Of a DNA stretch of 64,000 bases, positions 9,256 through 17,519 are shown in pieces (position 1 is the stretch's first letter; the number at the start of each line of letters is the position of its first letter). The notes beneath the pieces are model-generated. The model was not told where the DNA came from. It did not search any database and saw only the letters and a program-made list of their open reading frames with translations. This stretch comes from Myroides sp. JBRI-B21084 (GTDB taxonomy: Bacteria > Bacteroidota > Bacteroidia > Flavobacteriales > Flavobacteriaceae): NCBI RefSeq assembly GCF_030545015.1, contig NZ_CP120653.1:2294001-2358000 (forward strand), in the 5' to 3' direction. Made by a program: the position numbers and the translations under genes.

Positions 9256-10317
9256 ATGAAAGTTGATTATATTATTGTAGGTGCTGGTTTAGCTGGCTTG
9301 TGTTTTGCTGATTATTGTTTAAATAACAATAAAACGTTTGTGATTATTGATGATGCAATAAGAACATCTTCAAAAATTGCCGGAGGTATGTTTAATCCGG
9401 TTGTTTTAAAGCGTTTTACCGCTATTTGGCAAGCCGATGAACAAATAGATTTAGCAAATGATTTTTATCCGTTAATCGAAAAAAAGCTTCAAACTAATTT
9501 TTATCACAAGTTGCCTATTTTTAGAAAATTCGCTTCTATTGAAGAACAAAATAATTGGTTTTTAGCTTGCGATCATCCTTTAACTAATAAGCATTTAAAT
9601 ACTAAATTACGTACACAAGCTTTTGATAACATTACAAGTCCGTTTCTTTTTGGAGAAGTTTTCAATACAGGGTACTTAAATGTTGGTTTGTTTGTATCAA
9701 GCTATCAACAGTATTTACAAAATGAACAATTGTTTGTAAACGAAAGTTTTAATTACAATGAATTAATTATTGAAGAAAGTAAAGTTGTTTACAAGCATTT
9801 TGAAGCTAAACATATTGTTTTTGCCGAAGGGTTTTCTATGTTGAACAATCCTTATTTTAATTATTTACCATTAGATGGTACCAAAGGTGAGTTGTTGTAT
9901 GTAAAAATCCCCGATTTACAGCTTTCTAAAATTATAAAATCAAATATTTTTATTATTCCAATTGGAAACGATGTATATAAAATCGGTGCTACTTACAATT
10001 GGGAAGATAAAACCGATGATTTAACACAATCTGCTAAAACAGAACTTTTACAAGGACTTGAACAACTTATAAATTGCCCTTACGAAGTTATTAAACATTT
10101 GGCTGGTGTTAGGCCTACAGTTAAAGACCGCCGCCCTTTGGTTGGCTGTCATTTCGAACATAAAAAGGTACATATTTTAAACGGTTTAGGCACTCGTGGA
10201 GTTTTATTAGCGCCCTATTTGGCAGAGAAATTGTTTCTAAACATTGAAAATAATGTACCTTTGGACCCAAATATAAACGTAGCACGTTATTATAAAAAAT
10301 TACAATTAATAAAATAG
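9256..10317 (+). CDS. FAD-dependent oxidoreductase (DAO family)
   Basis: The N-terminus has the Rossmann dinucleotide motif GAGLAG at residues 9-14 after a short beta strand (DYIIVG). The C-terminus carries the DAO-type second FAD segment with VRPTVKDRRPLVG and LNGLGTRGVLLAPYLA, so it is a D-amino-acid-oxidase/glycine-oxidase-like flavoprotein. Its substrate cannot be told from sequence; MnmC- or ThiO-like activities are possible but unproven. It starts only 3 bases after the gldN terminator and is followed 4 bases later by the ABC-F gene, so those two are likely one unit. Confidence 0.85.
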   Translation: MKVDYIIVGAGLAGLCFADYCLNNNKTFVIIDDAIRTSSKIAGGMFNPVVLKRFTAIWQADEQIDLANDFYPLIEKKLQTNFYHKLPIFRKFASIEEQNNWFLACDHPLTNKHLNTKLRTQAFDNITSPFLFGEVFNTGYLNVGLFVSSYQQYLQNEQLFVNESFNYNELIIEESKVVYKHFEAKHIVFAEGFSMLNNPYFNYLPLDGTKGELLYVKIPDLQLSKIIKSNIFIIPIGNDVYKIGATYNWEDKTDDLTQSAKTELLQGLEQLINCPYEVIKHLAGVRPTVKDRRPLVGCHFEHKKVHILNGLGTRGVLLAPYLAEKLFLNIENNVPLDPNINVARYYKKLQLIK

Positions 10318-10321
10318 CAAT

Positions 10322-12247
10322 ATGCTTAATATACACGATTTATCGGTGTCGTTCAGTGGCGATTATTTATTTGAAAATGTAACTTTTCGATTAGGATCGG
10401 GCGATAGAGTAGGCCTTGTAGGTAAAAATGGCGCTGGAAAATCAACCATGTTAAAAATTTTATCGGGTGAGGTAGAACCTGATTCTGGTACAATAGCCTT
10501 TGATAAAGAAATAAAAATAGGTTTTTTAAAACAAGATATTGATTTTGTAAAAGGTAGAACGATTTTAGAAGAAGCCTATCAGGCTTTTTACGAAATTCAG
10601 CAAGTTGAAAATCAACTGCAAAAATTTAACGATGCTTTGGTTAGTAGAACAGATTACGAATCCGAGGCATACCACGAAATTATTGAAAAAGTAAGCGATT
10701 TAACCCATAGATTTGATATTTTAGGCGGTTACCAATACCAAGGTAATACCGAAAAAGTTTTACTAGGTTTGGGTTTTAAACGAGATGATTTTGATAAACT
10801 TACCGATACTTTTTCTGGCGGTTGGCGTATGCGTATTGAATTGGCGAAACTGTTGTTGCAAAACAACGATATTTTACTGCTTGATGAGCCTACGAACCAC
10901 TTAGATATAGAATCAATAATTTGGTTAGAAAATTTTTTAAAATCGTTTCCAGGTGCTGTTGTTTTAGTATCGCACGATAAAATGTTTTTAGATAACGTAA
11001 CCAATCGTACCATTGAAATTTCGTTAGGTAAAATTTACGATTTTAATAAGCCTTATACTGAATATTTGGTTTTGCGACAAGAAATGCGCGAAATGCAATT
11101 GGCAGCTCAAAAAAATCAGGCTAAAAAAATTGAAGAAACCGAAAAATTAATTGAAAAGTTCAGATACAAAGCTACAAAAGCTTCTATGGCTCAATCGCTT
11201 ATCAAAAAGTTAGATAAAGTTGAACGAATAGAAGTTGATGAAGACGACAATTCGGTAATGAATATTTCGTTCCCAGTTTCAATTACACCTGGTAAGGTGG
11301 TTTTAGAAATGGAAAGTGTAGAAAAAGCTTTTGGCGAAAAGGTTATTTTTAAAGACATTAACCTGTTTATTGAGCGTGGAAGTAAAATTGCTTTTGTAGG
11401 GCAAAATGGTCAAGGAAAATCTACATTAATCAAAGCAATAATGAATGAATTTGATTATACGGGTACTATAAAAATTGGTCACAATGTTCAGCTTGGGTAT
11501 TTTGCGCAAAATCAAGCAGATTATTTAGATGGAGAAAAAACTCTTCTTGACACGATGATTGATGCAGCTACCGATGCTAATAGATCAAAAGTGCGTGATA
11601 TGTTAGGTTCTTTTTTATTTAGAGGAGATGATGTTGAGAAAAAGGTAAAGGTACTATCTGGTGGCGAACGCAATAGATTGGCTTTAGCAATGTTGTTACT
11701 TAAACCCATTAATGTATTGTTAATGGACGAGCCCACAAACCACTTAGATATTAAATCGAAAAACGTTTTAAAAGCAGCTTTAAAAAATTACGAAGGAACG
11801 TTACTTTTGGTATCTCACGATCGTGATTTTTTACAAGGAATGACCGATAAAGTGTATGAATTTAAAGATCAAAAAATAAAAGAATATTTAGGCGACATTA
11901 ATTACTTTTTAGAAGAGCGCAATGCAAGCGATATGCGCGATTTTGAACAGAAAAAGGAGCAGCATACTAAGAACGATGTAAAAGTGGTTGTAAAGACCGA
12001 AAATACATTGTCTTATGAAGATCAAAAACGCTTAAAAACCTTAAACAATAAGTTAAGTAAAGCCGAAAGTACAATTACCGATTTAGAAAAGAAAATTGCT
12101 AAAGCTGATTTAGAACTTGCCGAAAATTACGAACAATTAATGAATGATACCAAATGGTTTACTGCTTATGAAAAGCTAAAGACCGATTTAGATAAAACCA
12201 TGCAAGATTGGGAACAAATACAAGAAGATATTGATGGATTGCAATAA
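10322..12247 (+). CDS. ABC-F family ATPase (ribosome-associated type)
   Basis: Soluble protein with two ABC ATPase domains and no membrane segments. Walker A motifs are GKNGAGKST (34-42) and GQNGQGKST (about 360). Signature motifs are FSGGWRMR (about 164) and LSGGERNR (about 445). Walker B in both is LLLDEPTNHLD or a close variant. The domains are joined by the charged linker typical of ABC-F proteins, and the C-terminus (about 540-641) is a lysine-rich coiled coil as in Uup/EttA-type members. ABC-F proteins act on the ribosome in translation or antibiotic protection; which role applies here is unknown. A bidirectional terminator follows. Confidence 0.92.
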   Translation: MLNIHDLSVSFSGDYLFENVTFRLGSGDRVGLVGKNGAGKSTMLKILSGEVEPDSGTIAFDKEIKIGFLKQDIDFVKGRTILEEAYQAFYEIQQVENQLQKFNDALVSRTDYESEAYHEIIEKVSDLTHRFDILGGYQYQGNTEKVLLGLGFKRDDFDKLTDTFSGGWRMRIELAKLLLQNNDILLLDEPTNHLDIESIIWLENFLKSFPGAVVLVSHDKMFLDNVTNRTIEISLGKIYDFNKPYTEYLVLRQEMREMQLAAQKNQAKKIEETEKLIEKFRYKATKASMAQSLIKKLDKVERIEVDEDDNSVMNISFPVSITPGKVVLEMESVEKAFGEKVIFKDINLFIERGSKIAFVGQNGQGKSTLIKAIMNEFDYTGTIKIGHNVQLGYFAQNQADYLDGEKTLLDTMIDAATDANRSKVRDMLGSFLFRGDDVEKKVKVLSGGERNRLALAMLLLKPINVLLMDEPTNHLDIKSKNVLKAALKNYEGTLLLVSHDRDFLQGMTDKVYEFKDQKIKEYLGDINYFLEERNASDMRDFEQKKEQHTKNDVKVVVKTENTLSYEDQKRLKTLNNKLSKAESTITDLEKKIAKADLELAENYEQLMNDTKWFTAYEKLKTDLDKTMQDWEQIQEDIDGLQ

Positions 12248-12279
12248 AAAAAGGCTGTACAAAACGTACAGCCTTTTTT
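12246..12279. terminator. bidirectional intrinsic terminator
   Basis: GGCTGTAC and GTACAGCC form a perfect stem around a short A-rich loop, flanked by A and T runs on both sides. It serves the ABC-F gene on the plus strand and the convergent ABC ATPase on the minus strand, whose stop codon lies inside it. Confidence 0.88.
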
Positions 12280-13966
12280 AAATACCTTTTGGAATAGCGT
12301 TTATTAATTTTTTGGTGTAGTTTTTTTGTGGATTGTTAAGCAATTCATCGGCTTCGTTGCGTTCTTCAATTTTTCCTTTGTTCATTACGATAATTTGGTC
12401 GGAAAAATACTTCACAACAGCTAAATCGTGCGAGATAAATAAATAGGTAAATCCAAAATTATCTTTTAAATCATTTAGTAAATTTAAAACTTGTGCTTGC
12501 ACCGATATATCTAAGGCTGAAACCGATTCGTCGCAAATAATTAATTTAGGATTAACAGCAATGGTTCGTGCAATACCAATACGTTGGCGTTGACCACCTG
12601 AAAATTCATGTGGATAACGGTTGTAATGTTCTGGTTGTAAGCCTACTTTTTCCAACAAATCATACACTTTTTCTTTACGTTCTTTGTCATTTGAATACAA
12701 TTTATGCACTTTCATAGGCTCTAAAATAGCTTCGCCAACGGTGATTTTTGGATTTAACGAAGCAAACGGATCTTGAAAAATAATCTGTATTTCTTTACGC
12801 AATTCTTTCAATTCGGTTTTAGATAATTGCGTAATATCTTTGTCTCTATAAAATATATGTCCTTTTGTTGCAGGATCTAATTGTAAAATAGCATTTCCTA
12901 AAGTTGATTTTCCGCAACCACTTTCGCCTACCAAACCTAACGTTTCGCCTTCGTATATTTCAAAACTTACATTATCAACTGCTTTAAAATTTTCATTTGG
13001 TTTAAAAAAGTGCGTTTTTAAAAGATATTCTTTTTCAACGTTTTCAACCCTTAACAATGGTTTTTGGTTGTACATTTTTTCTAAACGTTTGGTGCGTTCG
13101 GCTTTTGTAATTTCGGCTTCGTGCGCTTTGTTGTTTAGATAATCTTTAATAGTTGGTAGCCTTTTTAATCTTACATTTAATGAGGGGCGCGATGCGATAA
13201 GCGCCTTTGTGTAAATATCTTGTGGGTTATGAAATACGTTTGTTACGTTGCCTTCTTCAACAATTTTTCCTTTGTACATAACTAAAACACGATTGCAAAT
13301 TTCAGATATCAATGATAAATCGTGTGAAATAAAAACCACACTCATTCCTGTTTCTTTCTGCAAACTTTTTAACAATAAAATAATTTCTTTTTGTACTGTA
13401 ACATCAAGTGCCGTAGTGGGTTCATCGGCAATTAAAATTTCGGGTTTGCAGGCAATTGCCATTGCAATCATTACCCTTTGTTTTTGTCCGCCTGATATTT
13501 GGTGTGGATATTTGTTAAAAAGTGTTTCAGAATCGGGTAATTTTACTTGATCAAATAAACGTAAAACTTCGGCTTTAATTTCTTTTTTAGATAATTGGGT
13601 GTGTGTTTCTAAAATTTCGGCAACTTGTTCACCACAAGTTATTGATGGATTTAACGAACTCATAGGTTCTTGAAAAATCATAGCTATTTTATTTCCTCTA
13701 ATTTTTTGAAACAATTTTTCGGAATAATTTCCAATATTTTCATTCTTAAAAAAAATAGACTCGCTGCTAATTTTAGATACATTTTTAGGTAATAAACCCA
13801 TTACAGCTAAACTTGAAACTGATTTTCCAGAGCCTGATTCGCCCACAATTCCTAATATTTCGTTTGGGAAAACTTGAAATGAAACCGAATGGATTACTTG
13901 ATTCCATTTTTTTTCTTGTAAAAACGAAATGCTTAAATTTTTAACTTCTAAAATTGGTTCTTCCAT
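12278..13966 (-). CDS. fused peptide/nickel-type ABC transporter ATP-binding protein
   Basis: Two complete ABC ATPase domains in one chain, the arrangement of DppD-DppF or OppD-OppF joined together (as in YejF/GsiA). Walker A motifs are GESGSGKS and GESGCGKS; signatures are ISGGQKQR and FSGGQRQR; Walker B motifs are ILIADEPTTALD and LIICDESVSALD. The first half ends with the Opp-type region that continues into the linker near residues 260-310. No permease or binding-protein genes are adjacent, so its membrane partners must be elsewhere. The start was set at the ATG at 13966 (MEEPILEVKNL) rather than 15 codons further upstream, because the extra residues would be read from the terminator hairpin before it. 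562 residues. Confidence 0.9.
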   Translation of the reverse strand: MEEPILEVKNLSISFLQEKKWNQVIHSVSFQVFPNEILGIVGESGSGKSVSSLAVMGLLPKNVSKISSESIFFKNENIGNYSEKLFQKIRGNKIAMIFQEPMSSLNPSITCGEQVAEILETHTQLSKKEIKAEVLRLFDQVKLPDSETLFNKYPHQISGGQKQRVMIAMAIACKPEILIADEPTTALDVTVQKEIILLLKSLQKETGMSVVFISHDLSLISEICNRVLVMYKGKIVEEGNVTNVFHNPQDIYTKALIASRPSLNVRLKRLPTIKDYLNNKAHEAEITKAERTKRLEKMYNQKPLLRVENVEKEYLLKTHFFKPNENFKAVDNVSFEIYEGETLGLVGESGCGKSTLGNAILQLDPATKGHIFYRDKDITQLSKTELKELRKEIQIIFQDPFASLNPKITVGEAILEPMKVHKLYSNDKERKEKVYDLLEKVGLQPEHYNRYPHEFSGGQRQRIGIARTIAVNPKLIICDESVSALDISVQAQVLNLLNDLKDNFGFTYLFISHDLAVVKYFSDQIIVMNKGKIEERNEADELLNNPQKNYTKKLINAIPKGI

Positions 13967-14003
13967 AAAAAAACTACCCTTAATTATAAAAATTAAAGGT
14001 AGT
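13967..14003 (-). terminator. terminator of the OsmC gene abutting the next start codon
   Basis: On the minus strand a 13-base-pair stem (ACTACCTTTAATT with AATTAAGGGTAGT, one G-T pair) is followed by a T run of 6-7 that runs straight into the ATG of the ABC ATPase at 13966. Confidence 0.75.
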
Positions 14004-14008
14004 AAAAA

Positions 14009-14016
14009 CAAACTTA
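14009..14016 (-). promoter_or_regulatory. possible -7 box for the fused ABC ATPase
   Basis: TAAGTTTG on the minus strand fits TAnnTTTG. It sits 5 bases before the terminator stem, so an mRNA starting there would begin at the hairpin. No clear -33 element. Confidence 0.3.
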
Positions 14017-14053
14017 AAATTTAACAAGCATTTTTGCTTTAAGTTAACGTAAA

Positions 14054-14476
14054 TTAAGCTACGTTTTGCGTGTAATCTTTAGTAACAACAAGGTTTATTG
14101 GCGTGCTGCTTAAAAGTGTATTGTAAATAGGACAACGTTCTTTAATTTCATCCATCCAAAATTTTAAAGTTGTTAAATCGGCCGTTGTAATTGGTTTTAC
14201 AACCAAGTCAATGGTTTCAAAATGATTTGGTAAGGCGATGTTTATTGTGCCTTTAATTTCAATTTGTATCGATTTTAAATGCATACCTAAATCATCAGCA
14301 ATTTCATGTCCTACTTTGTTAACACACGTTGCCAAACCCGCTAATAGATACTCTAAATGGGTGTTTGACTGTTTTTTTGTGTTGTTTTGATTTATTGATA
14401 ATTGTAAATCGTTGCTTTTAATGTGTAATTGGTTTTGACTTACAAAACTTAACAATGAAATTTGTTCTTGGCTCAT
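14054..14476 (-). CDS. OsmC/Ohr family protein
   Basis: Small protein of the OsmC superfamily, peroxidases that reduce organic hydroperoxides with a pair of redox cysteines. Two cysteines are at the expected places: C51 in GLATCVNKVGHEIA and C115 in ERCPIYNTLL. At 140 residues it is a full-length member. The gene is isolated, with a structured leader 38 bases upstream of its start that can fold as a terminator or an anti-terminator. Substrate is not known; other subgroups of the family have unclear functions. Confidence 0.85.
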   Translation of the reverse strand: MSQEQISLLSFVSQNQLHIKSNDLQLSINQNNTKKQSNTHLEYLLAGLATCVNKVGHEIADDLGMHLKSIQIEIKGTINIALPNHFETIDLVVKPITTADLTTLKFWMDEIKERCPIYNTLLSSTPINLVVTKDYTQNVA

Positions 14477-14514
14477 GATTACTGGTTTTAAAGTTTAATA
14501 TTAATTGATTGGAC

Positions 14515-14542
14515 AAAAAAAAATCCCCTGCACATGCAGAGG
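14515..14542 (-). terminator. terminator hairpin in the osmC leader
   Basis: On the minus strand CCTCTGC (14542-14536), loop ATGT, GCAGGGG (14531-14525), then A and nine T. Seven pairs, one of them G-U. It lies 38 bases upstream of the OsmC start, so it can act as an attenuator or as the end of a small RNA. Confidence 0.75.
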
Positions 14543-14556
14543 ACTTAGTTATATAT

Positions 14557-14577
14557 ATTGTAAAAAAAGTTTACAAT
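14557..14577. repeat. inverted repeat ATTGTAAA-N5-TTTACAAT
   Basis: Perfect 8-base arms around AAAAG. It can be a hairpin inside the osmC leader RNA or a protein-binding operator. Related palindromes with the TGTAAA half-site occur at 18033 and 29550. Confidence 0.6.
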
Positions 14578-14800
14578 TTAGTACATACAAAACCTCTGCG
14601 GGAAAATTTCCACATTTTACAATTGCGTGTATGTTTAATAAATTGTTGCATTTTTTATTTAGTACTGATTTTAATATTTAGTACAAAATTCTAATTTTTT
14701 ATTTTAAAAAGAAAATTATTTTTAATATTTAACATTTTATTGTTTTTATCCGAAAATATTTCTATTTGTAATCTGTTTGCTTCTTTGGCCTATTAAGGAG

Positions 14801-15514
14801 TTAAACCGAAACAATTTCATGTTCACTCAAAATAGGTTCGTTGCGCAATCGAAGAAAAATTTGTGCAACGGCAACTACATCGCGTTCGCAGTATTTAGCA
14901 ATACGTTCTATATTGTTTTCATTGTAATATACGCTGCGCACTTCACTTCCATCGATATCTTCTTTAGGAGATGGTATACCCAAAACATGTGTGAGTAATT
15001 TTAGCGAAGTATAATGTTTATAATCGCCAAATTTCCATAATTCTAACGTGTCTAAATGCGGAATTTCCCAAGGTTTTCTTCCAAAAAGTTGTAATTTTTC
15101 AGGAATGTTAATACCGTTAATTAACATTCTTCTGCATAAATACGGTATATCAAATTCTTTAATATTATGACCACAAAAAACAAAAGCTGGATTTGAAAAA
15201 TGTGTTTTTATCAACGCATTAAAATCTTCTAATAGCTGTTTTTCATCGCCAATAATTGATTTAGTTCTAAATTGACGTTCGGCATTTTTAATTGTGAAAT
15301 ATCCAACCGAAATACAAACAATTTTACCAAATTCGGCCCAAATTCCTGCCCGATCATAAAACGCTTCAGGTGAAATTTCCTCTTTGCGTTGGTATTGTGT
15401 TTTATCTGCGAATAAATCTTGAGTTTCTTTAGGTAAATTGTTAAAAAAAGCTTCTTGAGGCACGGTTTCAATATCTAAAAATAGAATGTTGGGTAAAATT
15501 ATTTTATCAATCAT
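14801..15514 (-). CDS. 3'-5' exonuclease of the DnaQ-like / PolB exonuclease-2 family
   Basis: The protein begins with the DEDD exonuclease motif I (ILFLDIETVP). It continues with FCGHNIKEFDIPYLCRR (motif II) and ends with a motif III region near YCERDVVAVAQIFLRL. This matches the predicted 3'-5' exonucleases related to the exonuclease domain of DNA polymerase B (PF10108). 237 residues, complete. Its start codon overlaps the stop of the serine hydrolase gene by one base (TAATG), so they are translationally coupled or at least co-transcribed. The biological substrate is unknown. Confidence 0.85.
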   Translation of the reverse strand: MIDKIILPNILFLDIETVPQEAFFNNLPKETQDLFADKTQYQRKEEISPEAFYDRAGIWAEFGKIVCISVGYFTIKNAERQFRTKSIIGDEKQLLEDFNALIKTHFSNPAFVFCGHNIKEFDIPYLCRRMLINGINIPEKLQLFGRKPWEIPHLDTLELWKFGDYKHYTSLKLLTHVLGIPSPKEDIDGSEVRSVYYNENNIERIAKYCERDVVAVAQIFLRLRNEPILSEHEIVSV

Positions 15515-16668
15515 TAGCGTTGGTTTAACATGTTATAAGCTTCATCAATATAAACATACAAATCGTTACTGTGTGGATCGGTTGTAGTTTGCAAACCTTT
15601 AATATGCCCTAAACGCACAATGATTAATTCATCTTCGGGAATAACAATGGTAAACTGCCCCAAATGGCCGCGCATGTAGTAAATATGTTTGTTTTTGTAG
15701 TTTGATAACCACCAACCATAACCGTATTGAGGACTGTTTTTAAATCGTGGATTAATTGATTTTTGTATAAACGCAGATGATATTATTTGTTTACCGTTCC
15801 ATTTGCCATTTTGCAAATAAAGTTTGCCAAAACGTGCAAAATCGCGTGCGTTACTTGCAATACAACAATAGGCTTTTTCAATGCCTGTATCTTTTTGGTC
15901 TATTTGCCACAATGCATCATGTTCCATACCCATAGGTTTCCAGAAATATTTCGACACAAAATCTGCAATTGTCATTTTAGTAGCTTTTTCTAAAACCATT
16001 GCCAATAGCTGCGTATCGCCACTTTGATAGATAAATTCCTGTCCAGGTTTTTTATCGATAGGTAAACTAAGCATCAACGCTCGTAAATCGGTTTTAAAAT
16101 AAGCTTGTGTGGTAATTGATGTTGGTCCGTAATAATTTTCATCCCATTTTTGTCCCGATGCCATACTTGCCAAATCGCCAACGGTTACTTCTTTAGCGAA
16201 TTTGCCCGTTAGTTCGGGTAAAAAATCAATCACTTTAGTGTCTAAACTTTGTATCATTCCTAAGTCAATCGCTTTACCTAATGCCGATGTTACAATGCTT
16301 TTCGCCATTGAAAACGAGTTGGTTTTGCTGTCTTCTTTGCCAATATCAAAATAACTTTCATGAAAAATACTGTCGTTTTTTATAATTAAGAACGATGTAG
16401 TTTGTAATTCTTTATGCGTTTTGTTAAGCTTATCAGTAGTCGCTATTTTATTGTAATTTTTAGAAATGTACCAAGGTTGCGCCGTTCCATTTTTAATTTC
16501 GCGATTATTAAAATAGGTGTAATCTTTTAAAAAAGCAGTTTTATGACCGGTTAAATACGTTACACGAACTGCTTTAACTAAATATCCGTAGCCCAAAATA
16601 TAAAGCAATGCAATTAAGGTTACCAAAACTATAAGCAACCATTTGAGTGTTTTTAAGATAAATTTCAT
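15514..16668 (-). CDS. serine hydrolase, beta-lactamase class C-like
   Basis: A membrane-anchored or exported serine hydrolase of the class C beta-lactamase/esterase family. An N-terminal hydrophobic helix (LLIVLVTLIALLYILGYGYL) is followed by the catalytic SxxK motif SMAKS. The YxN-like element is YQSGD and the KTG-like element is HLG (RGHLGQF), as in many family members that are peptidases or esterases rather than antibiotic-resistance enzymes. The start was placed at the ATG at 16668 (MKFILKTLKW); an upstream ATG adding ten residues is less likely. It shares a one-base overlap with the exonuclease gene downstream. Confidence 0.85.
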   Translation of the reverse strand: MKFILKTLKWLLIVLVTLIALLYILGYGYLVKAVRVTYLTGHKTAFLKDYTYFNNREIKNGTAQPWYISKNYNKIATTDKLNKTHKELQTTSFLIIKNDSIFHESYFDIGKEDSKTNSFSMAKSIVTSALGKAIDLGMIQSLDTKVIDFLPELTGKFAKEVTVGDLASMASGQKWDENYYGPTSITTQAYFKTDLRALMLSLPIDKKPGQEFIYQSGDTQLLAMVLEKATKMTIADFVSKYFWKPMGMEHDALWQIDQKDTGIEKAYCCIASNARDFARFGKLYLQNGKWNGKQIISSAFIQKSINPRFKNSPQYGYGWWLSNYKNKHIYYMRGHLGQFTIVIPEDELIIVRLGHIKGLQTTTDPHSNDLYVYIDEAYNMLNQR

Positions 16669-16776
16669 GTTTTTTAGTTTGATATTTAAAGATAACAAAA
16701 TTTATTAATTGCGTAATTTGTTTTTTCACCACAGATTTATAGACTTTTTATAGTTAGGAGGACAAAACAGCTGTTA

Positions 16777-17262
16777 TTAAAGACGTAATAATGTAAGTTC
16801 TATGGATTTAATTTTTTCATTTTTGTTTTTATTTGAAGTAAGATCTATTTCGTTCCAATTTAAAACCTTAAATCTGTGTATTAAATTTTTTCTTTCATAA
16901 ATCGAAAGAATGCAATTTTTATCATCATAACTCCAAAATAGAACACCTTTAGCGTAGCCAATACTTTGGCTCCAATTTTTTTGAGTAAAACTAAAATTTC
17001 TAGCTTTCTTAAAACTTAATGTTACATACTCTAAATGACCTAAATAATCGTATTCACTTTCATCAAATTGAATATCATATTTGTTAAATTGTTGTTGTGA
17101 TTTTTGGGTGTATTTTATAAGTTTTATTGTATCCCTTTTGAAAAAGACGCTGTCTTTATTATCACTAAACCATTCGGTTTTTTTAATTTGTTTTTTACTA
17201 AACGATTGACCATAGGAGCCAAAACTAATCATTAAAGTGAAAATTATATAGAAAATATTCAT
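16777..17262 (-). CDS. hypothetical exported protein
   Basis: Not recognised. The start at 17262 gives a clear signal peptide (MNIFYIIFTLMISFGSYGQS), which the upstream alternative ATG would spoil. The mature part of about 140 residues is rich in Lys, Asn and aromatic residues, with no motif I know; it looks beta-rich and is predicted to be periplasmic or outer-membrane-associated. It follows the XRE regulator gene on the same strand after about 60 bases and may be part of that small operon. Confidence 0.55.
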   Translation of the reverse strand: MNIFYIIFTLMISFGSYGQSFSKKQIKKTEWFSDNKDSVFFKRDTIKLIKYTQKSQQQFNKYDIQFDESEYDYLGHLEYVTLSFKKARNFSFTQKNWSQSIGYAKGVLFWSYDDKNCILSIYERKNLIHRFKVLNWNEIDLTSNKNKNEKIKSIELTLLRL

Positions 17263-17321
17263 GTCGAATGATTTAATATTTATGAAAATATGATAAAAAA
17301 CGAGAATTAAAGATAACAAAA

Positions 17322-17519
17322 CTACTCGTCATCTAACAGAAAAATTTCGTTTACCGTTACATTGAACATTTTAGACATACGCAAAGCCAGTTCTACGGAC
17401 GGAGCATATTTTCCGGCTTCGATTGCATTAATAGTTTGTCTAGTTACACCTAATTTTTCTGCCAATTCTGCTTGCGTGATGTTATGAATGGCACGAAATA
17501 CTTTAATCTTCGTTTTCAT
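17322..17519 (-). CDS. small XRE-family helix-turn-helix regulator
   Basis: A 65-residue protein that is only a Cro/CI-type helix-turn-helix: NITQAELAEKLGVTRQTINA and then IEAGKYAPSVELALRMSKMF. The C-terminus NEIFLLDDE is typical of the single-domain XRE group often paired with a small membrane protein. Its start lies inside the end of the upstream membrane-protein gene (17-base overlap), so the two are translationally coupled. It probably controls its own operon; a palindrome with TGTAAA half-sites lies upstream of the operon. Confidence 0.88.
   Translation of the reverse strand: MKTKIKVFRAIHNITQAELAEKLGVTRQTINAIEAGKYAPSVELALRMSKMFNVTVNEIFLLDDE

Larger units (their letters stand above)
14477..14800. 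other. gene-free AT-rich region with structured minus-strand leader
   Basis: 324 bases with no supported gene. A 61-codon open frame on the plus strand here looks like chance: it is low complexity and runs through the palindromes. The half next to osmC holds, on the minus strand, a hairpin GGAAATTTTCC (about 14602-14612), a GCAGAGG arm (14593-14599), a palindrome (14557-14577) and a terminator (14515-14542). The distal part (14640-14800) is AT-rich; I see nothing in it beyond repeated TTAGTAC words. No TAnnTTTG box is found for the leader. Confidence 0.6.

Noticed and set aside
10322..12247. ABC exporter
   Set aside because: No membrane segments and the ABC-F linker; it is a soluble ribosome-associated ATPase.
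14515..14602. 6S RNA or tmRNA in the osmC leader
   Set aside because: No tRNA-like ends for tmRNA and no clear large central bubble for 6S; kept only as an unassigned structured leader.
14509..14694. 61-codon open frame on the plus strand in the osmC leader region
   Set aside because: Low complexity, no start signal, and it runs through the hairpins; the region is better explained as a leader on the other strand.
15514..16668. Antibiotic-resistance beta-lactamase
   Set aside because: The motifs SMAKS, YQSGD and HLG fit the broad serine hydrolase family; nothing points to antibiotic hydrolysis.
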